Under the pieces are notes generated by a model. That model did no database searches and was not told where the DNA came from. It saw nothing but the letters and a program-made list of their open reading frames with translations. Shown in pieces: positions 42,134 to 50,829 of a DNA stretch of 64,000 nt. A program made the position numbers and the translations under genes. Positions within the stretch are counted from its first letter, which is position 1, and each line of letters opens with the position of its first letter. The stretch comes from Candidatus Photodesmus blepharonis (lineage in GTDB: Bacteria; Pseudomonadota; Gammaproteobacteria; Enterobacterales; Vibrionaceae), in assembly GCF_000731795.2 (NCBI RefSeq), contig NZ_JGVK01000027.1, positions 121,249-185,248 on the forward strand. The letters are read 5' to 3'.

Positions 42134-42841
42134 ATGATTTCATTAGAACAGGCAAAGCAACTTATTAAATTGCTAGAACAAGGACAACAGGAGGAAGCTG
42201 ATATACTTGTAAAAGTAATTTATGAAGGTAGCGAAAACGCTATGCTTCAGGAAATAGGAATTTTGACTCGTGATTTACATGATTCTCTTAAAGAGTTTAA
42301 TTTAGATGAAATTACCAATAATGAAATTCCGAATGCGAAAGAACGACTTCAGTATGTTATTGATAAAACTAGGTTAGCAGCGAATAAAACTATGGATGCT
42401 GTTGATGAATGTATGCTTATTGTCGAAAATTTTCATAGTGTTTTGCTTGAAGTGCGACCTCAATGGAATGAACTTATGTCTGGAAGGATAAAATTAGCTG
42501 AGTTTAAATCACTTTGTCACAAAATCGATGAGTTGTTGAGTAAAGCTGAACGCAATAACCCTGGATTAAAAAAGCAGCTCACTCAAATATTAACAGCTCA
42601 AGATTTTCAGGACTTAACAGGTCAAATGATTCAAGGTGTCATTACATTAGTAAGTGAGGTTGAATTTAGGCTTGTTCAGATTTTAACTGTATTTGGAGAA
42701 AATCAAAATAAAGAGAAAAAAAATAATCAAAAGGTATCACTTGAACCTTCTGGACCTGTTTTGAATGCTAAAAAGAAAGAAGATGATGTAGTTTCATCTC
42801 AAGATGAAGTGGACGATTTGCTTGCAAGTCTTGGGTTTTAA
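42134..42841 (+). CDS. cheZ: CheY-P phosphatase CheZ
   Basis: Dephosphorylates CheY-P to end a signal. Long helices (about residues 30-170) form the four-helix bundle; the catalytic region contains AQDFQDLTGQMIQGVI near residue 155, with the essential glutamine. The C-terminal VSSQDEVDDLLASLGF is the CheY-binding peptide. A lysine-rich, low-complexity linker sits between. Length (235) is normal. It forms a tight unit with cheY and cheA. With cheB broken, CheZ is a remaining signal-termination activity. Confidence 0.95.
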   Translation: MISLEQAKQLIKLLEQGQQEEADILVKVIYEGSENAMLQEIGILTRDLHDSLKEFNLDEITNNEIPNAKERLQYVIDKTRLAANKTMDAVDECMLIVENFHSVLLEVRPQWNELMSGRIKLAEFKSLCHKIDELLSKAERNNPGLKKQLTQILTAQDFQDLTGQMIQGVITLVSEVEFRLVQILTVFGENQNKEKKNNQKVSLEPSGPVLNAKKKEDDVVSSQDEVDDLLASLGF

Positions 42842-42850
42842 GGAGTAGGT

Positions 42851-44764
42851 ATGAGCTACGATTTAGATGAAGATATTCTGCAGGATTTTTTGGCAGAAGC
42901 ATGTGAAATACTTGATTTACTTTCTGAGCAGCTAGTTGAACTCGAAAATAATCCTGAAGATAAAAATTTACTTAATGCAATCTTTCGTGGTTTTCATACA
43001 GTTAAAGGTGGCGCTGGATTTCTTTCCTTATCTGCGCTTGTTGATATTTGTCATGGTGCAGAAAATGTTTTTGATATCTTAAGAAATGGACAACGTTCAG
43101 TAACTTCAGGTTTGATGGATACTATGCTTCGGGTACTTGACTCTGTAAATGAGCAATTTCAAGCTCTTCAACGGAAGGAGCCGTTAATTCCAGTAAATCA
43201 AAATTTGTTGAATGAGTTGCAGTATTTATCCAAACCAGAACTTGATAATGGTCATGAATTAATTTCTCAAGAGTTAAATGATGCTATTGAAAAGAAATCC
43301 GAAACGGGTGGAGCAGTTGATGATATTTCTCAAGATGAATTTAGTAAGCTATTAGATGAGCTGCACGGTTCTTCTCAAAGAGCATCCAGAAGAAATGTTA
43401 AACTTTCAACTTTAAAAGATTCAACAGTTAAGTCAAACAATGACAATTTAATGACAGAGGATGAATTTGAAGAATTATTAGATGATTTACATGGTTTAGG
43501 TCAAGGTCCAAAGCCAATGTTGGCTCCCGGTACTTCTATTTCAGAACAGTTAGAACCTACTACTCAGTTGAAAAAAATTCAAGTTTCTGAAACTACGGTT
43601 CGTGTAGATACTTCAACACTTGATACTATTATGAATATGGTGGGTGAATTAGTTCTTGTCCGTAATCGTTTATTAAGCTTAGGTTTAAACAGTAGCGATC
43701 AAGAAATGTTTAAGGCAGTGTCTAATTTAGATATTGTTACGGCAGATTTACAAGGTGCTGTAATGAAAACTCGTATGCAGCCGATCAAGAAAATATTTGG
43801 TCGATTTCCAAGAGTAGTTCGTGATTTAGCTCGTAGTCTGAAAAAAGATATTTCTTTAGAAATGAATGGTGAAGATACTGATTTAGATAAAAATTTAGTT
43901 GAAGCTTTAGCAGATCCATTAGTCCATTTAATTCGAAATTCAGTTGATCATGGTATTGAGATACCAGACGATCGCATAGTCTTAGGTAAATCCCGTGTTG
44001 GTAAAGTTATTCTTTCAGCCTCCCAAGAAGGCGATCATATCGAACTTTCTATTACTGATGATGGTGCTGGTATGGATCCTAATAAATTGCGTAAAATTGC
44101 AGTGCAACGTGGTTTGATGGATAAAGATACTGCTTCTCGTTTAGATAACAAAGAATGTTTTAATCTAATTTTTATGCCTGGTTTTTCTAGTAAAGAAAAT
44201 GTATCAGATATTTCAGGTCGTGGTGTTGGTATGGACGTTGTAAAAACTGCGATCAATACTTTGAATGGTTCTATTGATATCGATTCTGAAATAGGTAAGG
44301 GCACTAAGATTACTATTCAGGTTCCTTTAACGTTAGCTATTTTACCAACCTTAATAATAGGAGTTGGTAAATATCCATTTGCTTTGCCACTTGCAAATGT
44401 AAATGAGATTTTTCATTTGGATCTCAGTCGTACCAATGTTGTTGATGGTCAATTGACTATTATTGTTCGTGATAAATCTATTCCACTATTTTATTTGCAA
44501 GAATGGTTAATTCCAAAATCAGATTCGATTAAAGAGAGTGAAGGACATGGCCATGTTGTTATTGTCCAAATCGGAGTACAACGAGTCGGTTTTGTTGTGG
44601 ATGCTTTAATTGGACAAGAAGAGGTAGTTATCAAACCGTTAGATAATCTTCTTCAAGGTACTCCAGGAATGGCTGGTGCAACAATTGCAAGTGATGGTCA
44701 TATCGCGCTGATTTTGGATGTTCCAGATTTATTAAAGCAGTATGCAGCTATTTTTCGGATTTAA
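42851..44764 (+). CDS. cheA: Chemotaxis histidine kinase CheA
   Basis: Receptor-coupled kinase of the array, phosphorylating CheY. The P1 phosphotransfer domain has His49 in FHTVKGGAGFLSL. A linker of about 150 residues contains two copies of a DEFxxLLDxLHG motif (near 165 and 206). Dimerisation P3 begins near residue 255. The P4 ATPase domain has NSVDHGIE, DDGAGMD and GRGVGMDVVK. The CheW-like P5 ends the protein. Length 637 is short beside vibrio CheA proteins, which I recall as above 700; the loss is in the linker/P2 region. GGAG precedes ATG 42851. Confidence 0.95.
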   Translation: MSYDLDEDILQDFLAEACEILDLLSEQLVELENNPEDKNLLNAIFRGFHTVKGGAGFLSLSALVDICHGAENVFDILRNGQRSVTSGLMDTMLRVLDSVNEQFQALQRKEPLIPVNQNLLNELQYLSKPELDNGHELISQELNDAIEKKSETGGAVDDISQDEFSKLLDELHGSSQRASRRNVKLSTLKDSTVKSNNDNLMTEDEFEELLDDLHGLGQGPKPMLAPGTSISEQLEPTTQLKKIQVSETTVRVDTSTLDTIMNMVGELVLVRNRLLSLGLNSSDQEMFKAVSNLDIVTADLQGAVMKTRMQPIKKIFGRFPRVVRDLARSLKKDISLEMNGEDTDLDKNLVEALADPLVHLIRNSVDHGIEIPDDRIVLGKSRVGKVILSASQEGDHIELSITDDGAGMDPNKLRKIAVQRGLMDKDTASRLDNKECFNLIFMPGFSSKENVSDISGRGVGMDVVKTAINTLNGSIDIDSEIGKGTKITIQVPLTLAILPTLIIGVGKYPFALPLANVNEIFHLDLSRTNVVDGQLTIIVRDKSIPLFYLQEWLIPKSDSIKESEGHGHVVIVQIGVQRVGFVVDALIGQEEVVIKPLDNLLQGTPGMAGATIASDGHIALILDVPDLLKQYAAIFRI

Positions 44765-44787
44765 ATTGCTTTTTTGAAAGGAAAACT

Positions 44788-45804
44788 ATGTTGATAAAAG
44801 TATTAGTTGTTGATGATTTAAGCTTTTTTCGTCATAGAATCAGCGAAATCATTAACTCAGTTACGTTTAGAAGTCATTGATGTTGCTATTAATGGAAAAG
44901 ATGCTGTTGAGAAGATTAAATGTTTAAAGCCAGAGTTATTATTACGGATATTAGAGATGTCTGTTGTGAATGGTATAGCTGCTATAAGAAAAATTATGGC
45001 AACATGTCCGACTCCTATTCTTATGTTTTCATCTTTGGGTTATAACGGAGAAAAAGTCAAATTAGATGCTGGAGCGTTAGATTTTTTACCTAAAAATTTT
45101 GAAGCTATTTCCTATAATCAAAATGAAGGAGTTAGCTTGCTTAAAGAGAGAGTTCTTCAAATTTCTAAAATAAAAAAAAGTGTGTCGGTACAACGAACGC
45201 TTCTTGAGAAAAGGAGTGCTGGTGTTTCTTTTTCGCGTTTTAAAGCATCCGACAAAAAGTATCAGTTGACTGCTATAGGTGCATCAGTAGCTAGTCCAGT
45301 TGCACTACAGAAAATTCTTGCTCAGTTACCGGCTAATTATCCACATCTTAATTGTGCTGATTCAGCATATGCCAGCAACGTTTACAACGGCTTTCGCGAG
45401 TCGTTTGAACTAACTGTGTATAAGCAAAAGACGGCGATATACTTTTCCCAGGTGTTGCTTATTTAGCTCCTGGTGGAAAACGGACGATGATTGGTGAATC
45501 AGCCTGGTTCTCTGCTAACTTGCAGATTACTGATGATGGAGCAGGAATGAATTATCAACCGTGCGTTGATGTTACTTTTAATTCTGTCGCGAAGATTTAT
45601 TCTGGTCAAGTATTATCTATGCTATTAACTGGAATGGGAGCTCGTGCCCTAAAAAAACAGGTGCTACTATTTGGACTCAATGATGAAGAGAGTTTTGCCG
45701 TGTGTGGGATGCCTGAAGTTGTAGTAAAAACCGGTATCTCGACTGAAAATTTACCGTTGGATCTTATAGCTGAACGAATGTTAGTCGAAGTTGTTGTATT
45801 ATAA
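44788..45804 (+). pseudogene. cheB: Disrupted chemoreceptor methylesterase cheB
   Basis: CheB normally demethylates chemoreceptors to reset sensitivity. The gene starts well (AAGGAA then ATG 44788, MLIKVLVVDDLSFFRHRISE) but hits a TGA at 44878-44880 after a shift near 44858. LRLEVIDVAINGKDAVEK continues in another frame from 44861 to 45466. There PELLLRILEM replaces PDVITMDIEM, so the phospho-acceptor Asp is missing. After 45330 the HMPATFT...AFASRL stretch is found only out of frame. From about 45434 AKDGDILFPGVAYLAPGG resumes in the frame that runs to 45804. Near 45640 a deletion plus a shift removes the DGREG motif. The catalytic serine motif GTSTGGP reads GASVASP. At least five lesions make it non-functional. 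Confidence 0.93.
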
Positions 45805-45815
45805 GAGGATTAATA

Positions 45816-46598
45816 GTGATTGTTTGGAGTACCGCGAACCAAAAAGGGGGAGTTGGCAAAACAACTACCACTATAACTCTAGCCGGTTTGTTGAGTAAAC
45901 AAAATAAGAAGATCTTGTTGATTGATACTGATCCGCATGGTTCTTTAACAGCTTATCTTGGCTATAATCGCGATACCATCCATATGAGTTTATTTGAACT
46001 TTTTCAATTTAAAAAAATTAGGAAACAAAACATTCTTTCAATAATTTTGAAAACGAATATGCATGGAGTTGATATTGTTCCTGGACATATTTCATTGGCG
46101 ACATTAGATCGAGTCATAGTAAACAAGAGCGGAATGGGGCTTATTTTGAAGCGAGCCTTATTTGAGTTATATAATGATTATGATTATGTTTTGATCGATT
46201 CTCCCCCTATTTTAGGTGTTATGATGGTGAATGCCTTAGCGGCGAGTGATCGTGTACTCATTCCAGTACAGACAGAGTTTTTAGCTATGAAAGGTCTAGA
46301 ATGGATGCTTCGTACATTAGGGATGATGCAAAAATCTCGTGATAGAAGTTTTAAAATAACAATTATACCAACGATGTACGATAAACGGACTAATGCTTCT
46401 TTAAAAACACTCAATCAGCTTAAAAAAAAATATTCGAATTGGATGTGGGATTCAGCGGTACCAATTGATACTAAATTTCGAGATGCTAGTTTAAGGCATT
46501 TACCCATATCTCATTTTACGACATATAGTCGCAGCCGTGGTCTCATGGCCTATAGTCAGTTACTTTTATATCTGGAAAGATTAAATGATGATGAATAA
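45816..46598 (+). CDS. parC: ParA-like chemotaxis positioning ATPase ParC
   Basis: In Vibrio, ParC (a ParA/MinD-like ATPase, unrelated to topoisomerase IV ParC) places chemotaxis arrays at the old pole and ensures their inheritance. The deviant Walker A ANQKGGVGKTTTTITLAGLL lies at residues 6-25, followed by LIDTDPHGSLTAYLGY and the Walker B VLIDSPPILGV. Length (260) is as expected. The GTG at 45816 lies 11 bp after the cheB remnant. It overlaps parP by 14 bp. It could be confused with a plasmid-type ParA, but the position between cheB and the parP/cheW genes identifies it. Confidence 0.9.
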   Translation: MIVWSTANQKGGVGKTTTTITLAGLLSKQNKKILLIDTDPHGSLTAYLGYNRDTIHMSLFELFQFKKIRKQNILSIILKTNMHGVDIVPGHISLATLDRVIVNKSGMGLILKRALFELYNDYDYVLIDSPPILGVMMVNALAASDRVLIPVQTEFLAMKGLEWMLRTLGMMQKSRDRSFKITIIPTMYDKRTNASLKTLNQLKKKYSNWMWDSAVPIDTKFRDASLRHLPISHFTTYSRSRGLMAYSQLLLYLERLNDDE

Positions 46599-47445
46599 TG
46601 ATCTATTATTTTCTAGTAAACGAGTTCTCGAAGATTATTTTTCAGCTTTACTTGATGGAGAGGATGAATATTCAGTTGTTGAAGATCTTGAAGAAATAAA
46701 TTTATCTACAGAAATAGAATTGCAAATGCTTAGAAAAGCAAGATCAAGGGAAGGAAGTTGCTATTTACTAGAAGATAGAGAGACTAAGATTTCCTATCTT
46801 CAAAATGTTGAAGGACTTTTAAGCCAATTAGAATCAAGTAAGTCGAATGAAAAATTAGGGTTTGAGGAATTTTTTGAAAAGGAGGAGACCCTTCGAATTG
46901 AAAAAAAAGATGTATCAGTTGTAGAAAAAATTCAGGGTATTAGCAGTCAATTTTCCAACTGGAATGTTAAGCGTATTAAAAAAATTCCAGTGCTATATTT
47001 CGAAATTAATGCTATTACTTTTGCTGTTCCTTTAGATGAACTAGGCGGTGTTTATCGTATTAAGAAGTTAAATCATTTAATAGGAAAACCTAATTGGTAT
47101 TTAGGATTACAGATTAATAAAAATAGTAAGCTTAATGTTGTCGATGCTGTGCAATGGGGATTATCTGGAAAAGGTAATTGCGAAGATTATAGGAAACCGT
47201 ATCAGTATATAGTAATGCTTGGAAAAAGCACGTGGGGCTTGGCAAGTACTGACGTAAAAAGTACTGAAATTTTAGATATAGATAAAATCTACTGGCGTAA
47301 AAATACAGGTAGACAACCTTGGCTTTCAGGTATGATAAAAGAAAAAATGTGTGCTTTGATTTACGTTGAAGCATTAGTGGTTATGCTTAGTGCGGGTCTT
47401 GATATAAAAGCATTAAACAATATATTAGTTTCGACACAGACTTAA
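46585..47445 (+). CDS. parP: Chemotaxis array protein ParP (CheW-like)
   Basis: ParP links ParC to CheA and receptors, holding arrays at the pole. The N-terminal half (about residues 1-125) is acidic and probably disordered; the C-terminal half (about 135-280) is a CheW-like fold, starting KKIPVLYFEINAITFAVPLDELGGVYRI. Three consecutive ATGs begin the gene at 46585, overlapping parC. The length of 286 is a little below vibrio homologues. The match rests on position and the CheW-like domain; the N-terminal half is weakly conserved. Confidence 0.85.
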   Translation: MMMNNDLLFSSKRVLEDYFSALLDGEDEYSVVEDLEEINLSTEIELQMLRKARSREGSCYLLEDRETKISYLQNVEGLLSQLESSKSNEKLGFEEFFEKEETLRIEKKDVSVVEKIQGISSQFSNWNVKRIKKIPVLYFEINAITFAVPLDELGGVYRIKKLNHLIGKPNWYLGLQINKNSKLNVVDAVQWGLSGKGNCEDYRKPYQYIVMLGKSTWGLASTDVKSTEILDIDKIYWRKNTGRQPWLSGMIKEKMCALIYVEALVVMLSAGLDIKALNNILVSTQT

Positions 47446-47456
47446 AGAGGGAAAAT

Positions 47457-47930
47457 ATGTCTCAATCTAATGAAGAGGTTCTCCAATGGGTTACGTTCCA
47501 ATTAGAGGGAGAAACTTACGGTATCAATGTGATGCAAGTACGTGAAGTATTACGTCATACTGAAATTGCTCCAGTACCAGGTGCTCCTATCTATGTGTTA
47601 GGTATTATTAATTTGCGTGGTAATGTCGTAACAGTTATTGATACGCGTTCTCGTTTCGGTTTGGAAGAAGGTAAAATTACAGACAATACACGTATTATTG
47701 TGATTGAATCTGAATCTCAAGTAATTGGTATTTTAGTTGACAGTGTCGCAGAGGTAGTCTATTTACGTTCTTCTGAAATTGATACTACTCCAAGTATTGG
47801 TAGTGACGAAAATTCTAAGTTTATTCAAGGCGTTAGTAACCGAGATGGAAAATTATTGATTTTGATCGATCTTAATCAGCTACTCTCTAACGAAGAATGG
47901 AATGAGATAACTTATCATAATGGTGATTAA
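47457..47930 (+). CDS. cheW: Chemotaxis coupling protein CheW
   Basis: Adaptor joining receptors to CheA in the hexagonal array. The whole protein is one CheW domain: WVTFQLEGETYGINVMQVREVLRHTEIAPVPGAP, INLRGNVVTVIDTRSRFGL and DSVAEVVYLRSSEID are close to vibrio CheW. Length (157) is normal. GAGG is 10 nt before ATG 47457. Its tail overlaps the DUF2802 gene by 11 bp. Its high conservation contrasts with the neighbouring cheB ruin. Confidence 0.97.
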   Translation: MSQSNEEVLQWVTFQLEGETYGINVMQVREVLRHTEIAPVPGAPIYVLGIINLRGNVVTVIDTRSRFGLEEGKITDNTRIIVIESESQVIGILVDSVAEVVYLRSSEIDTTPSIGSDENSKFIQGVSNRDGKLLILIDLNQLLSNEEWNEITYHNGD

Positions 47931-48384
47931 ATTTTTATTAAACACTCCAATTTTTTTGAGTGTTGTTGCCTTACTCACACTTGTTTTTGTTCTATTGGTA
48001 TTGCGTTTAAGGTTTTGGATCTCAAGCAAAGAAAAACGTCAAAATAAAGAAATAAAAGAGCTAGAGAAAAGGCTACGCAAGGCAAATCAGCAATTATTGG
48101 AGTTTCGTTCAATAGTCGTGGGTCTCGGAGAAAAGGTCAGTGGACAACAAGGTGTTGTAGAGAATCTTAGAGAGAGGGTTTTTAAGTTAGAGTATACAGA
48201 TGATAATGATCGTCTTTATACTAGAGCCACTAAGATGGTTCAGTTAGGCGCAGAGTTACATGAGTTAATTGAAGAGTGTGAGTTACCGAAAGCGGAAGCC
48301 GAGTTTATGATGTCTCTTCAAAAAAAGTTGACAGGGCAGGAAAAAATTCCACCACTTGAGATAAATCCGGATACAAAATCTTAA
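47920..48384 (+). CDS. DUF2802 membrane protein
   Basis: Protein of unknown function carried at this position, between cheW and ccmA, in vibrios and pseudomonads. One N-terminal membrane helix (about residues 7-30) is followed by a basic stretch. A coiled coil (about 40-95, with KEIKELEKRLRKANQQLLEF) and the DUF2802 part follow (about 100-143, ATKMVQLGAELHELIEECELPKAEAEFMMSL). The C-terminal region resembles a small helix-turn-helix-like module, but no function can be assigned from sequence. The start lies inside the cheW end, so translation is probably coupled. Conservation beside chemotaxis genes suggests an envelope role linked to the flagellar pole (inference). Confidence 0.8.
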   Translation: MVIKFLLNTPIFLSVVALLTLVFVLLVLRLRFWISSKEKRQNKEIKELEKRLRKANQQLLEFRSIVVGLGEKVSGQQGVVENLRERVFKLEYTDDNDRLYTRATKMVQLGAELHELIEECELPKAEAEFMMSLQKKLTGQEKIPPLEINPDTKS

Positions 48385-48445
48385 GTGAGGTTGCTTTTAT
48401 CTTGATTTAAAGATGAAAAGGGGTTCAAATTATTTTTTGTTTCTT

Positions 48446-48474
48446 TTGCCTAGGAATAACTGTGATAGTATACA
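48446..48474 (+). promoter_or_regulatory. Possible promoter of the ccm operon
   Basis: TTGCCT (48446-48451), a 17-bp spacer and TATACA (48469-48474). Transcription would begin near 48481, some 20 nt before ccmA. An imperfect hairpin, cttttatctt with aaagatgaaaag (48391-48418), lies just upstream and may end the chemotaxis transcript. Confidence 0.45.
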
Positions 48475-48501
48475 CTTTATGTATTTTCATGATGACAGAA
48501 T

Positions 48502-49122
48502 ATGCTTGAAGTTAAGCACCTAACGTCTATTCGTAATGATAGAATTATTTTTAAATCTCTTTCTTTTAAAATAAAATTTGGTGAACTTGTCCAAATAGAA
48601 GGCTACAACGGTGCAGGCAAGACGACACTATTGCGTATTATCGCTGGCTTTGGTAGTTGTGATGATGGAGAGGTATATTGGAATAATGAAAATATTGCAA
48701 TTAATCGGGATATTTTTCATCAGCATTTGCTGTTTCTCGGTCATCAAACTGGTCTGAAGCGTGAATTGACTGCATTTGAGAATCTTAATTTTTACCAGTG
48801 TATTCATGCACCTGATTTAAATAATAGAAATATAATTTATCGGGCCTTAGCTAAAGTTGGTTTAGTGGGTTCCGAAGATGTACCTGTTGCTCAGCTGTCT
48901 GCTGGTCAACAACATCGTGTTGCGCTGGCTAGGTTATGGTTAAGCAAGAAAAAATTGTGGATTTTAGATGAGCCAATGACAGCAATAGATTCTCAAGGTA
49001 CAAAAATCTTGAAGAAATTATTTTTAACACATGTAAAAGAGGGGGGAATTTTGATGCTAACCACTCACCAAGATATGTTTATTAACAATTCAAAATTAAG
49101 AAAAATAAGATTAGGTACTTAA
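48502..49122 (+). CDS. ccmA: Heme exporter ATP-binding protein CcmA
   Basis: ATPase of the CcmABCD complex that releases holo-CcmE during cytochrome c maturation. Walker A is EGYNGAGKTTLLRI (near residue 33), the signature motif QLSAGQQHRVALARL is near 132, and Walker B LWILDEPMTAID follows. Length (206) is normal for this compact family. It opens a nine-gene ccm run with spacings of a few bases. Confidence 0.96.
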   Translation: MLEVKHLTSIRNDRIIFKSLSFKIKFGELVQIEGYNGAGKTTLLRIIAGFGSCDDGEVYWNNENIAINRDIFHQHLLFLGHQTGLKRELTAFENLNFYQCIHAPDLNNRNIIYRALAKVGLVGSEDVPVAQLSAGQQHRVALARLWLSKKKLWILDEPMTAIDSQGTKILKKLFLTHVKEGGILMLTTHQDMFINNSKLRKIRLGT

Positions 49123-49125
49123 AGG

Positions 49126-49794
49126 ATGGTTTCAAAGTTGCTTCTCATTGTTTATCGTGAGCTTCTTATCGTTTCTCGTCGTCGATCTGACATGTTTAAT
49201 CCATTGTGTTTTTTTATAATGGTTATTGTCCTTTTCCCTTTGAGCATTGGACCAGAACCGAAGCTTCTTTCTCGAATTGTTCCTGGTATTGTTTGGGTAG
49301 CAACTTTACTTTCAGCGCTTTTATCGCTGGAACGATTATTTCACGATGATTTTCAAGATGGTACATTGGAACAAATGATGCTTGTGCCTATCCCTTTATC
49401 ATTAATTGTCTTTGCTAAAGTAATAGCGCACTGGATGATCACTGGATTGCCGCTGATATTAATCAGTCCTTTATTATTGGTTTTATTATCGCTAGATTTG
49501 AATACTTGGTTAGCTATTGTTTTAACTTTGTTAGTAGGAACACCTACACTCAGTTTTATTGGTGCTATCGGTGTTGGTTTAACAATTGGTTTATCTAAAG
49601 GAGGACTACTACTTAGTTTGTTGATATTGCCTCTGAGTATACCCATTTTAATTTTCGCTACCTCAGCAATTAATGCTGCCTCCTTAGGAATGCCTTATAA
49701 TGCTCAATTAGCAATGTTAGGCGCTATCTTTATGGGAACTATGACTTTGACTCCATTTGTAATTAGTGTGGTATTGCGTATTAATGTAAATTAA
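49126..49794 (+). CDS. ccmB: Heme exporter membrane protein CcmB
   Basis: Membrane subunit of the CcmAB transporter. Six hydrophobic helices are visible. The family stretch ERLFHDDFQDGTLEQMMLVPIPL lies near residues 67-90, with GLPLILISPLL and the glycine-rich IGVGLTIGLSKGGLLLSLLILPL following. Length (222) is normal. It begins 3 bp after ccmA. Confidence 0.95.
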   Translation: MVSKLLLIVYRELLIVSRRRSDMFNPLCFFIMVIVLFPLSIGPEPKLLSRIVPGIVWVATLLSALLSLERLFHDDFQDGTLEQMMLVPIPLSLIVFAKVIAHWMITGLPLILISPLLLVLLSLDLNTWLAIVLTLLVGTPTLSFIGAIGVGLTIGLSKGGLLLSLLILPLSIPILIFATSAINAASLGMPYNAQLAMLGAIFMGTMTLTPFVISVVLRINVN

Positions 49795-49884
49795 TTTTTT
49801 TATTAAGCTTAGCTCGCTCTTTTATTATGGTTATAAATGGTGGCTATTTTTGAAATTAAGAAGCAAGCAGTGAGAATGACATTA

Positions 49885-50634
49885 ATGTGGAAATGGCTTT
49901 ATCCTTACACAAAATTTGAATCGGTTTATCAAATATGTGGTAAATTATTTTTATTGTTTGCCGTATTAGCGTTGTTATTTCTTTCTATTGGAACAATATG
50001 GGGACTTATGTATGCCCCTCCAGATTATCAGCAAGGTGATGGATTTAGAATTATTTATATTCATGTACCTTCAGCAATTTTGTCTATGAGTATTTACATG
50101 TCTATGGCACTTGCTGCTTTTGTCGGGCTTGTTTGGCAAGTTCAATTATCCAATATGGCGGTTGTTGCTATGGCGCCGATTGGTGCCGTATTTACTTTTC
50201 TTGCGTTGTTCACTGGTTCGATTTGGGGCAAAACGATGTGGGGGACTTGGTGGGTATGGGATGCACGTCTTACGGCTGAGTTAGTTCTTCTTCTCCTTTA
50301 TTTAGGTGTGATTTCTCTTCATCATGCATTTAATGATCAAGAAGTTGCAGTTAAGATCTCTAGTGTTTTAGCGGTTGTTGGTGTGGTTAATTTACCAGTT
50401 ATTCATTTTTCAGTGGAATGGTGGAATACTCTTCATCAAGGTGCGACGATTACTAAGTTTGAAAAACCTTCGATTTCAAATGATATGCTTTGGCCGTTGC
50501 TTTTTAATATTTTTGGTTTTGCTTTTTTTCACGCTACGATCATCATGGTTCGCATGCGCAATGAAATTATTCGTAAAGAGAGAAATCGCTTGTGGGTTAT
50601 TGAGCTTGCAAGAAAAAATGTGAGAGATAGTTAA
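49885..50634 (+). CDS. ccmC: Heme handling protein CcmC
   Basis: Presents heme to CcmE at the periplasmic face. Six helices surround the tryptophan-rich WWD domain, WGKTMWGTWWVWDARLTAELVLL. Two conserved histidines are in IIYIHVPSA and NLPVIHFSVEWWNTLHQG. I start it at ATG 49885 (MWKWLYPYTKFE), the family N-terminus, giving 249 residues. In-frame ATGs at 49837 and 49876 would add up to 16 residues, and none has a strong ribosome site. It ends flush with ccmD. Confidence 0.94.
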   Translation: MWKWLYPYTKFESVYQICGKLFLLFAVLALLFLSIGTIWGLMYAPPDYQQGDGFRIIYIHVPSAILSMSIYMSMALAAFVGLVWQVQLSNMAVVAMAPIGAVFTFLALFTGSIWGKTMWGTWWVWDARLTAELVLLLLYLGVISLHHAFNDQEVAVKISSVLAVVGVVNLPVIHFSVEWWNTLHQGATITKFEKPSISNDMLWPLLFNIFGFAFFHATIIMVRMRNEIIRKERNRLWVIELARKNVRDS

Positions 50635-50829
50635 ATGTATTTTGAATTGAACGAATTATTTTGTATGGGTCGATATACTATTTATATATGGGTTGCCTTT
50701 GGTGTTACTTTTCTTTCTATGTTTGTTCTGCTTATCTTCAGTGTTCGTCAAGGTCGGAATCTCTTAATTGAAATTCAGGCTAAAGTTGAAAGGAAAGTAC
50801 ATATCGAAAAGTTGGAGAATACTTTATGA
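50635..50829 (+). CDS. ccmD: Heme exporter accessory protein CcmD
   Basis: A small one-helix protein needed to release CcmE from CcmC. 64 residues with a helix at about 15-37 and a charged cytoplasmic tail. The N-terminal [15 protein letters not shown] matches the family's FxxMGGYxxYVWxxYG pattern, with the first of the usual paired glycines replaced. It directly follows the ccmC stop and overlaps ccmE by 4 bp (ATGA). Confidence 0.9.
   Translation: MYFELNELFCMGRYTIYIWVAFGVTFLSMFVLLIFSVRQGRNLLIEIQAKVERKVHIEKLENTL

Noticed and set aside
44957-45804. Two separate short genes in the cheB region
   Set aside because: Both are consecutive pieces of one CheB protein in different frames, with missing catalytic residues between and within them.
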